Shown here piece after piece: positions 15,485 through 24,169 of a stretch of 64,000 nucleotides of DNA (its first letter is position 1; the number at the start of each line of letters is the position of its first letter). Source of the stretch: Parvularculaceae bacterium (lineage in GTDB: Bacteria; Pseudomonadota; Alphaproteobacteria; Caulobacterales; Parvularculaceae); contig JACADZ010000022.1 in the NCBI GenBank assembly GCA_013389105.1, positions 1 through 64,000 of the forward strand, in the 5' to 3' direction. Below the pieces are notes generated by a model. It saw nothing but the letters and a program-made list of their open reading frames with translations. It was not told where the DNA came from and did no database searches. Made by a program: the position numbers and the translations under genes.

Positions 15485-18400
15485 CGCGACTTGACCTCGA
15501 AGCGGCGGGTTTCGCTCTCGGCGATCGCGCCGGTTTCGTCCTCGACCACGACTTTCCAGCGATAAATGGTTCCCGGTCTGAGCCCCGCGTTGGGACTGCG
15601 ACTGAGGCCCTGCGCGGCCGTCTGCGCGAGGTCCGCGCCTTTGGCCGGCGCGCATCGGTCGAGGCTGAACAGCTCGGCGGCGGTCCAAAGGCAGCGGCGC
15701 ACGACGAGGCGGCGGCCTTCCGCGCCCTTCGGCAGCACCCAGTCGAAGCGCGCCTCTCCTGGCGACACGACAGCGTTGTCGGCGGGCGAGACAAGCCGCG
15801 CGGCCGGCGGCGCGGCGCGGTTCGCAAGCTGCTCCGTCTGCAGATAAACATCGGCGAATACCGGCGCGCCCGTCGCCGCGACATCGGCCTCGCAGTGACG
15901 CCGGCGGTTGCGATCGCCGACGCCGGCGCAGAATTTCTTCGCGTCGGCGGCGAGGATCGGCTTCGCCGGCGGGGAGGCCGGCGCGCCGGGGATCGGCGGC
16001 GGCGCGCAGGCGCCCGACTTCGGGAACGGCCAGTCGTCGGCGCGGAAAGAGTGCGTGCTGAGCCCCGGCTCATAGTCGAACAGCGAGTCTGAATCGCTGA
16101 CGCGCCAGGACTCTGCGAAAATTTCGTAGAGCGTCTTGCGACGGGCCGATTGCGCAGACGGCCTCGGTCCGAGAAGCGTTCCGTCGGCGAGCGCCGGCAG
16201 CCAACCGCCGGGCGCGACGGCGCCCATCACGCCCTCGACGGCGCGCGCATGGCGCACCTCGACATTCATGAAATCGACGAGCCACCGGCCCGGGGTCATG
16301 ACGACGCTCGTGCCGCCGGGCATCTGCACTTCGACGCCGCCCGGCGCCGATGTCGCAAGGACCCGCCCGCCGGAGGAGAGGCTGATCGGCCCGGCGCCGA
16401 GGTCGACGCGCTTGCCGTCGATGCGCAGGACGAGGCCGCCGGCCCCGCGCTTCTGCTCCCCGCCCCGCGACAGGTCCGGCTGATAGGTGACGCGGTTGCG
16501 CCCCGCCCGCAGCGCGACCGCGCTGTTGACGCTGACGCAGGCCGAAAGTCCGGTATTCGGGTCGGCGAGAGGGCCTGCCGTGGGAACGGGCGTGTGCCGC
16601 GCCTGCAGCTCCATGTCCTCGCCGCGCAGGAGGACGAACTCGCCCGCCGCCTGGAAATCGTAGCGGGCCCCGTCGACCGTCCTAATATGCGGATCGCCCT
16701 CGGTGTTGGGCCGGCCGCCGATGATCCAGCGCCGGACCGTCTCGATGTCGGTCTTCGAGAGCGGCGGGCCGCCGCACGGCATCATGCCCTGCGGACAGCG
16801 CTCGTCGGCGACGTCGGGATCGGCCGGATTGTCGGGGTCGGCCGCGTCGTAGGGCTCGGCCGGGTCGTAGGGATGCGCAAGCGCGCCGCGGTCGGTGATG
16901 AGCTGGTAGAGATAGCTCGATGAAAGGTCCGTACCCGAACCGATGGGACAGGCGGGGGCGGAAGGCGGGCATGTCGGCGCGCCGGTCAGCGAACGCACCG
17001 TCGCCAGGGAGCGCCACAGGCGGGACTCGCCCGGCGCGGGCGTCTCGTTCTCGGCGAAATTGATCGTGTCGCCGTAGCTGCGATAGGGCGGGTAGCCGAG
17101 TCCGCCATGGCACTCGATGCAGCCCTTGTTGAGGACGCGCTGGATGTCGGTGAAGGTCGGCAGCGCGTCAGGAGCAGGAAGCGACGCGAAAGTTGCGTTC
17201 ACGAGCGGCATAATGGCGGGGCACGAAACGCTCGGCGGCGACGGCGGATCGGGCGGAGTCGGGTCAGGAATGTCGGGTATGCCGAGGCTTGCGCGCAGGG
17301 AGCCGGGACCGTTGGCGTACATTTCGGCGAGATAGGCGCCGAACGAGGCCGAGAAGGTGTAGGTCCGCGAGCGCCCGCGCACGCTCGTCGACCATTTGTC
17401 GACGGCGACGCCGAGCGGCTCGAGGAAGTAACGGAACAGGGCGAGCGCGCCCGCGATTTCCTCCTGATAGACCTCGCGATCGACGATGATCCCGCCCATG
17501 ACGGTCGCGTCCGGTCCGCCGCGATCGACGGGCCGGCGAAAGATCTCCTGGCGCAGCCTTGCGAGCGAAAGGTCGCCGCCGCCGGACCCGCCCGCGATCC
17601 CCGAAGTCGCGCCGCCATAGGCCTCGATGAGTCCGTCGATCGCCTCTGCGGGCCAGCCGGCGCCGGGCCCGTCCGGGTCGAACACGTAAGGATCGGCCGC
17701 GCGCGTCATCGACAATTTCTGGATGTCCGCCTTGCGCAGCGGCAGGCTCTGCTGACGGCGGCGGGTGTCGTCATAGACCTGATCGAAGGTCATGCCGTTG
17801 CGCGCATCGAAGAAGGCCTGCGCGGCGGGCGTCAGCGGCGGCGAAATTCCTTGAACGGATGAAATATCTGCGCCGCCGGTTGCGGTGATGCAGCCCGAGG
17901 CGATGGCGAGCGAGAGGGCCCGCACGTCGATCGGGTGATTGCCCGTCGCGACGCGGTGGGTCATCAGCTCATCGGCCACGCGAGGGGCGTTGGCGTTGCG
18001 GCTCACGAGGTCGAGAAACAGGACCCCGCGGCCGGCGTCGGAGCGCGGGGTTGCGGGCGCGTGAAGGGTGACGAACTGCGAGCGCGGGGTCGTCGCCGGC
18101 GTCGCCGGCGCGAGCGTGTCGTTCCGGACCACCGTGGTCCCGCCCGGGCCGCCAGCGCGCCGATCGAAGCTGTAGGAGACGGTCGCCGACAGCGGTCCGG
18201 AAGGCGCCGGCTCGACCGCAGTCGGCGGACCCGGATCGTCGAAGCCGAACACGATCCGGCCGTCGTCGCGGCCGCCGGTCTCGAGCCGCATAATGCGGTC
18301 GTCGGCGACGACCTCGGTCAGCATCGTTCCGTAGTCGTCGGCATGCCGGCGCGTGCGCGCAGCCGTGCCGTCCGGAACGCCGGGCGGCTGCAGCTCGAGC

Positions 18401-19440
18401 TGTTCGATGACGCGCCGCGCCTGCGAATTGCTGCGCCACGTCCACGGATTGAACAGCGAGCGGAAGGCGGCGGCCTCGATCGAACCGCGGTAGATTCGGT
18501 CGCGGTTGAAGGCGAGCATGCCGCCCCAGCTGTCATAGGCGTCCCAGTTGGGCTTCATCTTGACAGGAACGCTGCGGCCGATCCCGTCCGTGCCCGGACT
18601 GGACCCGCGATTGATGGTGTTTCGCGTCGAATGGCAGGCGGCGCAGGCCGGCGGATCGAGGTGAACGCCGCGCCAGCGGCCCGGAAAGCGCGGCTGGAGG
18701 CCCGGCGTCGCCGGATCGACATCGTCGAGATCAGGAACGGGAGCGAGCGCGATCTCGTGGAAGCGAAAGGTCTTCTTGGCGGCATCCCACTGCATGAACT
18801 CGACCGCCCGGTGATGCGAGCCCGGGAAAGAGGGGCTCGTTGCGTCGGCGAGAGTGACGGCGAAGGCGTGGACCCCGTCGATGCTCGGCAGCAGCAGCCG
18901 CGGCGCCCGCGCCGTGCCGGTCTGCAGGCTTTCCGAGCGCGGCATCAAGATCCAGTTGCGCCGATATTCGACCGGCAGCGCCGCGATGAACTTCGCCGGC
19001 GTGTTCACTTCAGGATGCGCGGCGAGATAGTCGCCGATGCCGCTGCGAGTCTCCCCGACATCGGCGATCTGCGCCGCCGTCAGCGCCGGGATCGGCGTCG
19101 CCGGATCGAAGCGGGCGCGCACCGAGCGATAGGCGTTGAGGACGACGCGGCACTGATCGGCGGGCGTGGTCGGGTCGGCGTCGGGACAGTCCCCGCCCCA
19201 GCCCGCGAAGGTCGAACCGGGGCCGGCGGCGACCGTCAGGAGAACGCTCGTCCCGGCCGGCGCCGCGTGATCGCAGTCGGGTCCGCCGTCATGGCTGCAG
19301 GCGATCCCGGGGCCAGAAACGTTCCCGTCGCCAAGACCGGTCGCCATGACGCGGAGATCCTCGGCTTTGGCGACGCCGCCCGCCGCCAGCAGCGCGCATG
19401 CTCCCACGAGCGCGCGCCGCCCCTGGTCGATCCAAGTCAT
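15481..19440 (-). CDS. Large secreted protein with two CxxCH motifs and a vWD-like domain
   Basis: The 1319-residue protein has a Sec signal peptide (cleavage near VAKA-ED, residue 26) and a short InlB-type repeat (FAGWGGDC, about 85–95). A long central region carries CAACH (about 265–269) and a second cytochrome-c-like segment with CIECH (about 773–777). A GDPHIRTVDGARYDF segment opens a von Willebrand type D-like domain (about 912–1065). The C-terminus is a fibronectin-III-like module (about 1215–1319) with LVSPADNAVVSPGEARFDW. CxxCH motifs bind heme c covalently after export, and vWD modules mediate adhesion or assembly. No enzymatic signature was recognised. It stands alone, convergent with the TIR–SUMF1 pair. 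Confidence 0.7.
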   Translation of the reverse strand: MTWIDQGRRALVGACALLAAGGVAKAEDLRVMATGLGDGNVSGPGIACSHDGGPDCDHAAPAGTSVLLTVAAGPGSTFAGWGGDCPDADPTTPADQCRVVLNAYRSVRARFDPATPIPALTAAQIADVGETRSGIGDYLAAHPEVNTPAKFIAALPVEYRRNWILMPRSESLQTGTARAPRLLLPSIDGVHAFAVTLADATSPSFPGSHHRAVEFMQWDAAKKTFRFHEIALAPVPDLDDVDPATPGLQPRFPGRWRGVHLDPPACAACHSTRNTINRGSSPGTDGIGRSVPVKMKPNWDAYDSWGGMLAFNRDRIYRGSIEAAAFRSLFNPWTWRSNSQARRVIEQLELQPPGVPDGTAARTRRHADDYGTMLTEVVADDRIMRLETGGRDDGRIVFGFDDPGPPTAVEPAPSGPLSATVSYSFDRRAGGPGGTTVVRNDTLAPATPATTPRSQFVTLHAPATPRSDAGRGVLFLDLVSRNANAPRVADELMTHRVATGNHPIDVRALSLAIASGCITATGGADISSVQGISPPLTPAAQAFFDARNGMTFDQVYDDTRRRQQSLPLRKADIQKLSMTRAADPYVFDPDGPGAGWPAEAIDGLIEAYGGATSGIAGGSGGGDLSLARLRQEIFRRPVDRGGPDATVMGGIIVDREVYQEEIAGALALFRYFLEPLGVAVDKWSTSVRGRSRTYTFSASFGAYLAEMYANGPGSLRASLGIPDIPDPTPPDPPSPPSVSCPAIMPLVNATFASLPAPDALPTFTDIQRVLNKGCIECHGGLGYPPYRSYGDTINFAENETPAPGESRLWRSLATVRSLTGAPTCPPSAPACPIGSGTDLSSSYLYQLITDRGALAHPYDPAEPYDAADPDNPADPDVADERCPQGMMPCGGPPLSKTDIETVRRWIIGGRPNTEGDPHIRTVDGARYDFQAAGEFVLLRGEDMELQARHTPVPTAGPLADPNTGLSACVSVNSAVALRAGRNRVTYQPDLSRGGEQKRGAGGLVLRIDGKRVDLGAGPISLSSGGRVLATSAPGGVEVQMPGGTSVVMTPGRWLVDFMNVEVRHARAVEGVMGAVAPGGWLPALADGTLLGPRPSAQSARRKTLYEIFAESWRVSDSDSLFDYEPGLSTHSFRADDWPFPKSGACAPPPIPGAPASPPAKPILAADAKKFCAGVGDRNRRRHCEADVAATGAPVFADVYLQTEQLANRAAPPAARLVSPADNAVVSPGEARFDWVLPKGAEGRRLVVRRCLWTAAELFSLDRCAPAKGADLAQTAAQGLSRSPNAGLRPGTIYRWKVVVEDETGAIAESETRRFEVKSR

Positions 19441-19591
19441 GGCCCGCCTCCTCCTTGGCGCGGATCGACTCTACAGAATCGCCGCCGCCCGGCAAGCCGC
19501 GCCCGCTTGCCCTGGCCCCCTTCGGGGGTCATCCGTATCAGGAGGAGCTTGACGTCATGCGGACGTTGACGGTCGCGCGCCGGCCGGGCGC

Positions 19592-19939
19592 TCACTCGCC
19601 CCGCTTGGTCCACACGGCGAGCGCGTTGCCGGTCGTGTCGCGGAAGTGAAACCGCTCGCCGCCCGGAAATTCGTGCCGCTCAGTCACCACGCCGCCGGCG
19701 GCGACGACGCTCTTTTCCGCCGACACGAGATCGTCCGCATAGAGAATGACGAGCGTCGAACCGGCCTTCGGCGCCTCGCCCCCCCGCACGCCGCCGTCGA
19801 TGCCGGCGCCGGAAAAGCTGACATAGTCGGGCCCCCAGTCCTGGAAGGTCCAGCCGAAGGCCGAACCGTAGAAATTCTTGAAAGCGGCAAGATCCTTCGC
19901 GGCGAACTCAACGTAGTCGATGCGGTTGTTCTTGCTCAT
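19592..19939 (-). CDS. VOC (glyoxalase/bleomycin resistance) family protein
   Basis: This 115-residue single-module VOC protein starts at ATG 19939, ten bases after GGGAGG; the frame extends further upstream but without a ribosome site. It shows the paired beta-alpha-beta-beta-beta units, beginning RIDYVEFAAKDLAAFKNFYGSAFGW, split here as residues about 6–30, and ending RFHFRDTTGNALAVWT. VOC proteins bind a metal and act on small substrates or bind drugs. This subgroup (glyoxalase-like, E-F-A and HFRD) has no assigned substrate. The gene is monocistronic: upstream on its strand is the terminator at 19973–20003. Confidence 0.82.
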   Translation of the reverse strand: MSKNNRIDYVEFAAKDLAAFKNFYGSAFGWTFQDWGPDYVSFSGAGIDGGVRGGEAPKAGSTLVILYADDLVSAEKSVVAAGGVVTERHEFPGGERFHFRDTTGNALAVWTKRGE

Positions 19940-19972
19940 GACGCTTCGGCCTCCCTGGAGCGTCGGAAAACG

Positions 19973-20003
19973 AAAAGGGGCGAACATTACGTTCGCCCCT
20001 TTT
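19973..20003. terminator. Bidirectional rho-independent terminator
   Basis: A perfect 13-bp inverted repeat (19973–19985 with 19991–20003) encloses a five-base loop ATTAC. It carries AAAA on one flank and TTTT on the other, with a further T-rich stretch on the minus strand. It sits 30 bases beyond the end of the porin gene and terminates that transcript. Confidence 0.85.
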
Positions 20004-20032
20004 GCTCGTCATCCCCTCTAACCGCCAGGCGC

Positions 20033-21265
20033 TTAGAATTTGATCGAGCTCTCGATGACGACGGTCGCGGCCTCTTCGTGGTCGCCTGCCGCCGCCGGTT
20101 TGGTGGATTCAACGAACTGCGCCGCCGCGCCGATGGTGACGCCGCGGCCGATGAAATAGGTGACGCCCGCCTGCGCAGTGCGCGTGTCGCGGAACAAGAT
20201 GGGGTCCGCCGGGTTGGGCCCGAGCGCGCTCGCATCCGCCTGGCCGACGCCGAGCATGAAGCCCCAGTCGCCTTTGTCCTCGCCGGTGCGGAACGTGACG
20301 CCCGCGTCAAAGGCGAGATAGCCGTCGCGGTCGAGCTCGGCGAGGCCCGCATTGCTGGTCTTGACCGAGCCGCCAAGCGTAATGCCGCGATAGGCGAGAT
20401 TGAGGCCGACCGAATAGTCCTTGTAGTCGCCGTAGAGCGCCGAAAGCGCCTTGACGTCCTCGCTTGCGGTCACGACGCTCGCGCCGACGCCGACGAGCAG
20501 CCGGTCGTTGGGCCCGACCTTGACGCCCTTCTGATAATAGAGCGCCCCCTCGACCACATCCTGCCAGTTGGAAGTCTAGTTCAGCAAGGTGCCGTCGGGC
20601 GCCATCACGAAGCCCTGGTCGGGCGCGCACAAGCGCTCGCCGCAATTGCGCAGGACCGGCGAATAGGAGACGCCGAGCTGCAGCCCGCCGAGAACGCCGC
20701 CGAGGAAATTCGCGGGCGGCATATAGGTGATCTTGGTCGAATAGCCGGAAAAATCGTTCACGGTGTGAACGTCATTCAGCCCGGAAAGATCCGTGCGCCA
20801 ATCATTGACGTTTATGGCGCGGAAGATGGTCGGCGAGGTCACGGCGAGCGTCCTCGCAATGCCTTGGTCGCGTCCGACGATCACCTGACCGAAGCCGCCG
20901 CGGGCATAGCCGTAGGCCTGCTGCAGATAGGCGTCGCTGGCGAGCGGACCGACGCCGCGCGGGCCGCCGATGAGGACGCTGGAATACCGGCCGCCGCCGA
21001 ACATCTGCGCCGGACGCTGCCCGTCGAGGCGCCCGCTGAGGACCGCGCCGACCTCGACGCCGTTCTTGAGCACGTGGGAGCCCTTGACCCTCACCTCGGC
21101 GTCAACATCGCCAGCGGCCTTGCCGTCGGACACGCCGCCGACGGCGCTCGCCTCGCCGCTGACTTCGATCGCCTTGTCATCAGCGAACGCGGGAACCGCC
21201 CAGCCGGCCGCGACCGCGGCCAAGCCGGCGCCCCAAAGCGCGTATCTCGCGGAGGAGTTAGCCAA
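20033..21265 (-). pseudogene. Porin-like outer-membrane protein gene interrupted by an in-frame TAG
   Basis: One continuous frame runs from a TTG at 21265 (GAGG seven bases upstream) to 20033. It contains a single TAG at 20576–20578, between LLN and TSNWQDVVEG. The first part has a signal peptide ending AVPAFA and the Gram-negative porin pattern VSGEASAVGGVSDGKAAG, RVKGSHVLKNGVEVGAVLSG and YARGGFGQVIVGRDQG. The second part continues as beta strands and ends in ATVVIESSIKF, with the terminal Phe typical of BAM-inserted porins. Without readthrough the product would lack the last strands and could not close a barrel. It may be a pseudogene, a sequence error or a readthrough gene; the frame is otherwise intact. 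A strong terminator follows. Confidence 0.8.
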
Positions 21266-21534
21266 TCGGGGTCCTCGTTCCTTCTCATCAAGCCGCGCCG
21301 AAGCTCGGCGCGTCCAACCACACAACTCGGCCACCCTGCCGGATGACCCCTATCCGGACGCCCGATCCCCATCGGACGCCACCGCGCCGTACCCCTGTTT
21401 CACTCATAGGATTTCGACCTCCGGAGGGTCAACAACGCGTCGGTTATCCGATTGTGTTGCTGGCGGTTTGTGGTAGGAAAGCCACGTTTCGCGGGCTCGG
21501 GCCCCGACAGCATCGCCGGATCGGATGTTCCCAC

Positions 21535-21990
21535 ATGAATTCTGAAAAAGCCAGTGTTATCAAAGTTTTGCTGATGGCCGGGGCGGCGGCTTTCCTGGCG
21601 GCCTGCGGGTCATCTTCCAAAACGCGGGACCTTCGCGATGTCGGGCTCGTCACGTCCAAGGGGCACGCGGCGACCGTCAACCGCTACCTCTGGGCGGCAT
21701 CCCTCGAAACCCTCGATTTTCTCCCGATCGGCACCGCCGATCCGATTTCGGGGATCCTGTTGACCGACTGGTACCAGAACCCCGAGGCCCCGGACGAGCG
21801 CTTCAAGGTCAATGTCTACATCCTCGACACCGCGCTCCGCGCCGACGCGCTGCGGGTTTCGGTCTTCCGTCAGGAGCGCGAGGGCCAGGGATGGCGCGAC
21901 GCCGGCGTCAATCCGGCGACCGCCCGGGAAATCGAGAATGCGATCCTCTCGCGCGCGCGCCAGCTCCGTCTCAACCAGCTCGACGATTAG
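21535..21990 (+). CDS. DUF3576-domain lipoprotein
   Basis: The 151-residue protein starts at ATG 21535 and has a lipoprotein signal ending AAFLAACGSS (Cys about 22). The mature region carries the DUF3576 core: VNRYLWAASLETLDFLPI, DPISGILLTDWY and the C-terminal ENAILSRARQLRL. DUF3576 lipoproteins are widespread in alphaproteobacteria and are often encoded just upstream of leuS. Here leuS is about 25 kb away, so that linkage is broken. Function is unknown; export and lipid anchoring point to an envelope role. It is divergent from the broken porin gene. Confidence 0.88.
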   Translation: MNSEKASVIKVLLMAGAAAFLAACGSSSKTRDLRDVGLVTSKGHAATVNRYLWAASLETLDFLPIGTADPISGILLTDWYQNPEAPDERFKVNVYILDTALRADALRVSVFRQEREGQGWRDAGVNPATAREIENAILSRARQLRLNQLDD

Positions 21991-22049
21991 GGCTTGAGCC
22001 GCCTGCGGTCGCCGTTAGGGTCCGGCTGCACCACGAACCACGGCGACGC

Positions 22050-22511
22050 ATGCCCAAGATCGACCTCGCTAACGTTCCCGAGCGTTTGGGCTCGGGCTAC
22101 CCGGCCCCTTTTCATGAAACATCGCCGACCCGCGTGAGGAAGGCGCTCGGCGATGCGGCGGGCCTTCGCGATTTCGGCGTCAACCTGACCCGCCTGCCCC
22201 CGGGCGAATGGTCGAGTCAGCGCCATTGGCATTCCGATGAAGACGAGTTCGTCTACGTGGTTTCGGGCGAGGTGACGCTGGTGACCGGAAAGGGCCGCGA
22301 GATCCTGCGCGCCGGCGATTGCGCCGCTTTCGCCAAGGGCGAACCTGACGGGCATCACCTCATCAACGAGAGCGGCGCGGACGCCGTCTATCTCGAGGTC
22401 GGAACGCGTTCAGCGCGCGACGTGTGCAGCTATCCGGACGTCGATCTGCACTTCGACCCGAAGGACGAGTGGTATACGCGCAAGGACGGCGCGCTCTATC
22501 CGCGCCGGTGA
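22050..22511 (+). CDS. Cupin-domain protein
   Basis: This 153-residue protein has one cupin_2 barrel. Motif 1 is RHWHSDEDEFVYVVSGE, which supplies His and Glu metal ligands, and motif 2 is DGHHLINESG. Flanking sequence (KIDLANVPERLGSGYP at the start, VDLHFDPKDEWYTRKDG at the end) matches a group of small alphaproteobacterial cupins of unknown substrate. The ATG at 22050 is the first start after the DUF3576 gene, 59 bases downstream of its stop, so co-transcription is possible. It is convergent with gloB. An enzymatic role is not provable from sequence. Confidence 0.85.
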   Translation: MPKIDLANVPERLGSGYPAPFHETSPTRVRKALGDAAGLRDFGVNLTRLPPGEWSSQRHWHSDEDEFVYVVSGEVTLVTGKGREILRAGDCAAFAKGEPDGHHLINESGADAVYLEVGTRSARDVCSYPDVDLHFDPKDEWYTRKDGALYPRR

Positions 22512-22523
22512 GGCGAGGGGCGG

Positions 22524-23279
22524 TCAGAACTGATCCTTGCGGCGCCGGAGTTCGGCGAACGCCTCGGCGTCCGCGACGCCTGAAAGGCCGAGCGACGCCG
22601 CGATCGCGGGCGCCCGCAGGAAGGGGTTGGTCTCAAGTTCGTCGGCGAGCCGCGTCGGCACGGTAGGCGCGCCGCGGGCGCGCATGGCGTCGACCGCCGC
22701 CGCCCGCCGCCGCAGCGCCGCATTTGCGCCGTCGACGGACAATGCGAAGCGGGCGTTCGCCTCGGTATACTCATGGGCGCAATAGAGCTCCGTCGCGGCG
22801 GGGAGCGCGGCGACCTTCAGGAGCGACGCCCACATCTGCGACGGCGTTCCTTCAAACAGCCGCCCGCAGCCCATGGCGAAGATCGTGTCGCCGACAAAGG
22901 CGCACCCCGCCTCCAAAAAATGGAAGACGACATGGCCGAGCGTATGGCCCGGCGTGTCGATGACGCGCGCGACGGCCTCGCCGAGCCGGACCTCGTCGCC
23001 CTCGCCGACCGCCTCGTCTAGCCCCGGGATGCGCGCGGCTTCCCGTTTCGGCCCGATGATGCGGCAGCTCCAGCGCGCCTTCAGCGCCAGATTGCCGCCC
23101 GCATGATCGGGATGCCAGTGCGTGTTGAGAATGTGGGTGAGGCGCCAGCCGGCCGCTTCGAGTTCGCGGTCGATCGCGGCCGCGTCGGGCGTATCCACGG
23201 CGGCGACGGCGCCGCTCGCCTCGTCGCGCAGGAGAAAGCCGTAATTGTCCTTAAGGCAGGGGAACTGACGGATGATCAT
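22524..23279 (-). CDS. gloB: Hydroxyacylglutathione hydrolase (glyoxalase II)
   Basis: GloB hydrolyses S-lactoylglutathione to lactate and glutathione, the second step of methylglyoxal detoxification. The 251-residue protein starts at MIIRQFPCLKDNYGFLL (23279; the frame extends upstream without family similarity). It has the metallo-beta-lactamase motif THWHPDHAGG for binuclear metal binding, PGHTLGHVVF, GDTIFAMGCGRLFEG and the glyoxalase II C-terminal CAHEYTEANARFA, followed by LADELETNPFLR. It is divergent from the methyltransferase at 23371, an arrangement common in alphaproteobacteria. Confidence 0.94.
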   Translation of the reverse strand: MIIRQFPCLKDNYGFLLRDEASGAVAAVDTPDAAAIDRELEAAGWRLTHILNTHWHPDHAGGNLALKARWSCRIIGPKREAARIPGLDEAVGEGDEVRLGEAVARVIDTPGHTLGHVVFHFLEAGCAFVGDTIFAMGCGRLFEGTPSQMWASLLKVAALPAATELYCAHEYTEANARFALSVDGANAALRRRAAAVDAMRARGAPTVPTRLADELETNPFLRAPAIAASLGLSGVADAEAFAELRRRKDQF

Positions 23280-23370
23280 CTGGGCGAACGACCGGTTGCA
23301 AAAGCGCGGATGGGCGCCCCCATCCCCATTCACTATTCACCGATCGCCGCTCGCCTTACAACCGCACCGG

Positions 23371-24120
23371 ATGCGCACCGATATCGTCGATCTCCACGCC
23401 TTCTACGAGCGCCCGCTCGGATGCGCGGTCCGCGATTTCCTGACGGCGCATCTCGTCGAGCGCTGGGGCGCGGCGAAGGGACTGCGCGTCGCCGGGTTCG
23501 GATACGCGGCGCCCTTTCTCGGCAAATTCGACGCGGCGGAGCGCGTTCTCGCTCTTGCGCCCGCGGGGCAGGGGGCCATGCGATGGCCTCTTGAGGGCGC
23601 CAACCGGGAGGCGCTGGTCGAGGAGGAGCGCTGGCCGCTGGCGGACGCGTCGATCGACCGGCTGCTCATCGTGCACGGCCTTGAAGAGACCGGCGATCCG
23701 CGCCGCCTGATGCGCGAGGCCTGGCGCGTTCTCGCCAATGACGGGCGGCTCATCATCATCGTCGCGCATCGCCGCGGCCTGTGGTCGATCGTGGAGACGA
23801 CTCCATTCGCGCATGGGCGGCCCTATCTGCGCCGGCAGCTCTTCAATCTCCTCGGCGAAAGCATGTTCCGCCCGATCGAATGGGCCGGCGCGCTCTACTT
23901 TCCGCCGGCGAACTCGCGGGCGCTGCTGCGCGCCGCCTCGGCCTGGGAGCGGGCGGGGGCGCGCCTCTGGCCGTTTCTCGGCGGCGTTCTCATGATCGAG
24001 GCGGCGAAGGAGATGCTGGCGCCGGTCGGCCGCGCCCACGCCGCCGCGGTGCGGGCCTTGCGCCCCCAATATGCGCGCCCCGCCGGCGCGATGCGGGACG
24101 CAAACCCGTTGCGCCCCTGA
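23371..24120 (+). CDS. Class I SAM-dependent methyltransferase
   Basis: The 249-residue protein begins MRTDIVDLHAFYERPLG and has a degenerate methyltransferase fold: VAGFGYAAPFL in the SAM-binding position, WPLADASIDRLLIVHGLEE after the fourth strand, and REAWRVLANDGRLIIIV. This is the Methyltransf_11-type protein regularly divergent from gloB in alphaproteobacteria. Its substrate is unknown. Start chosen at ATG 23371, where similarity begins. TyrC follows 49 bases downstream on the same strand. Confidence 0.85.
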   Translation: MRTDIVDLHAFYERPLGCAVRDFLTAHLVERWGAAKGLRVAGFGYAAPFLGKFDAAERVLALAPAGQGAMRWPLEGANREALVEEERWPLADASIDRLLIVHGLEETGDPRRLMREAWRVLANDGRLIIIVAHRRGLWSIVETTPFAHGRPYLRRQLFNLLGESMFRPIEWAGALYFPPANSRALLRAASAWERAGARLWPFLGGVLMIEAAKEMLAPVGRAHAAAVRALRPQYARPAGAMRDANPLRP

Positions 24121-24169
24121 CGCGGTCCATGGTTCAAGCCGTAGGCGGAAGATTGGCAAGGACAGGCCC

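Noticed and set aside
17935..19569. 544-codon open frame on the plus strand
   Set aside because: Antisense to the 1319-residue secreted protein; low-complexity Arg/Gly/Ala product without motifs or ribosome site.
20033..20557. Second half of the porin as an independent gene starting at an internal GTG or ATG
   Set aside because: It lacks a signal peptide and a ribosome site and is in frame with the first half, so it is the rest of one gene.
19646..21346. 566-codon open frame on the plus strand
   Set aside because: Antisense to the VOC gene and porin; it also reads straight through the strong terminator. The porin frame carries the real motifs.
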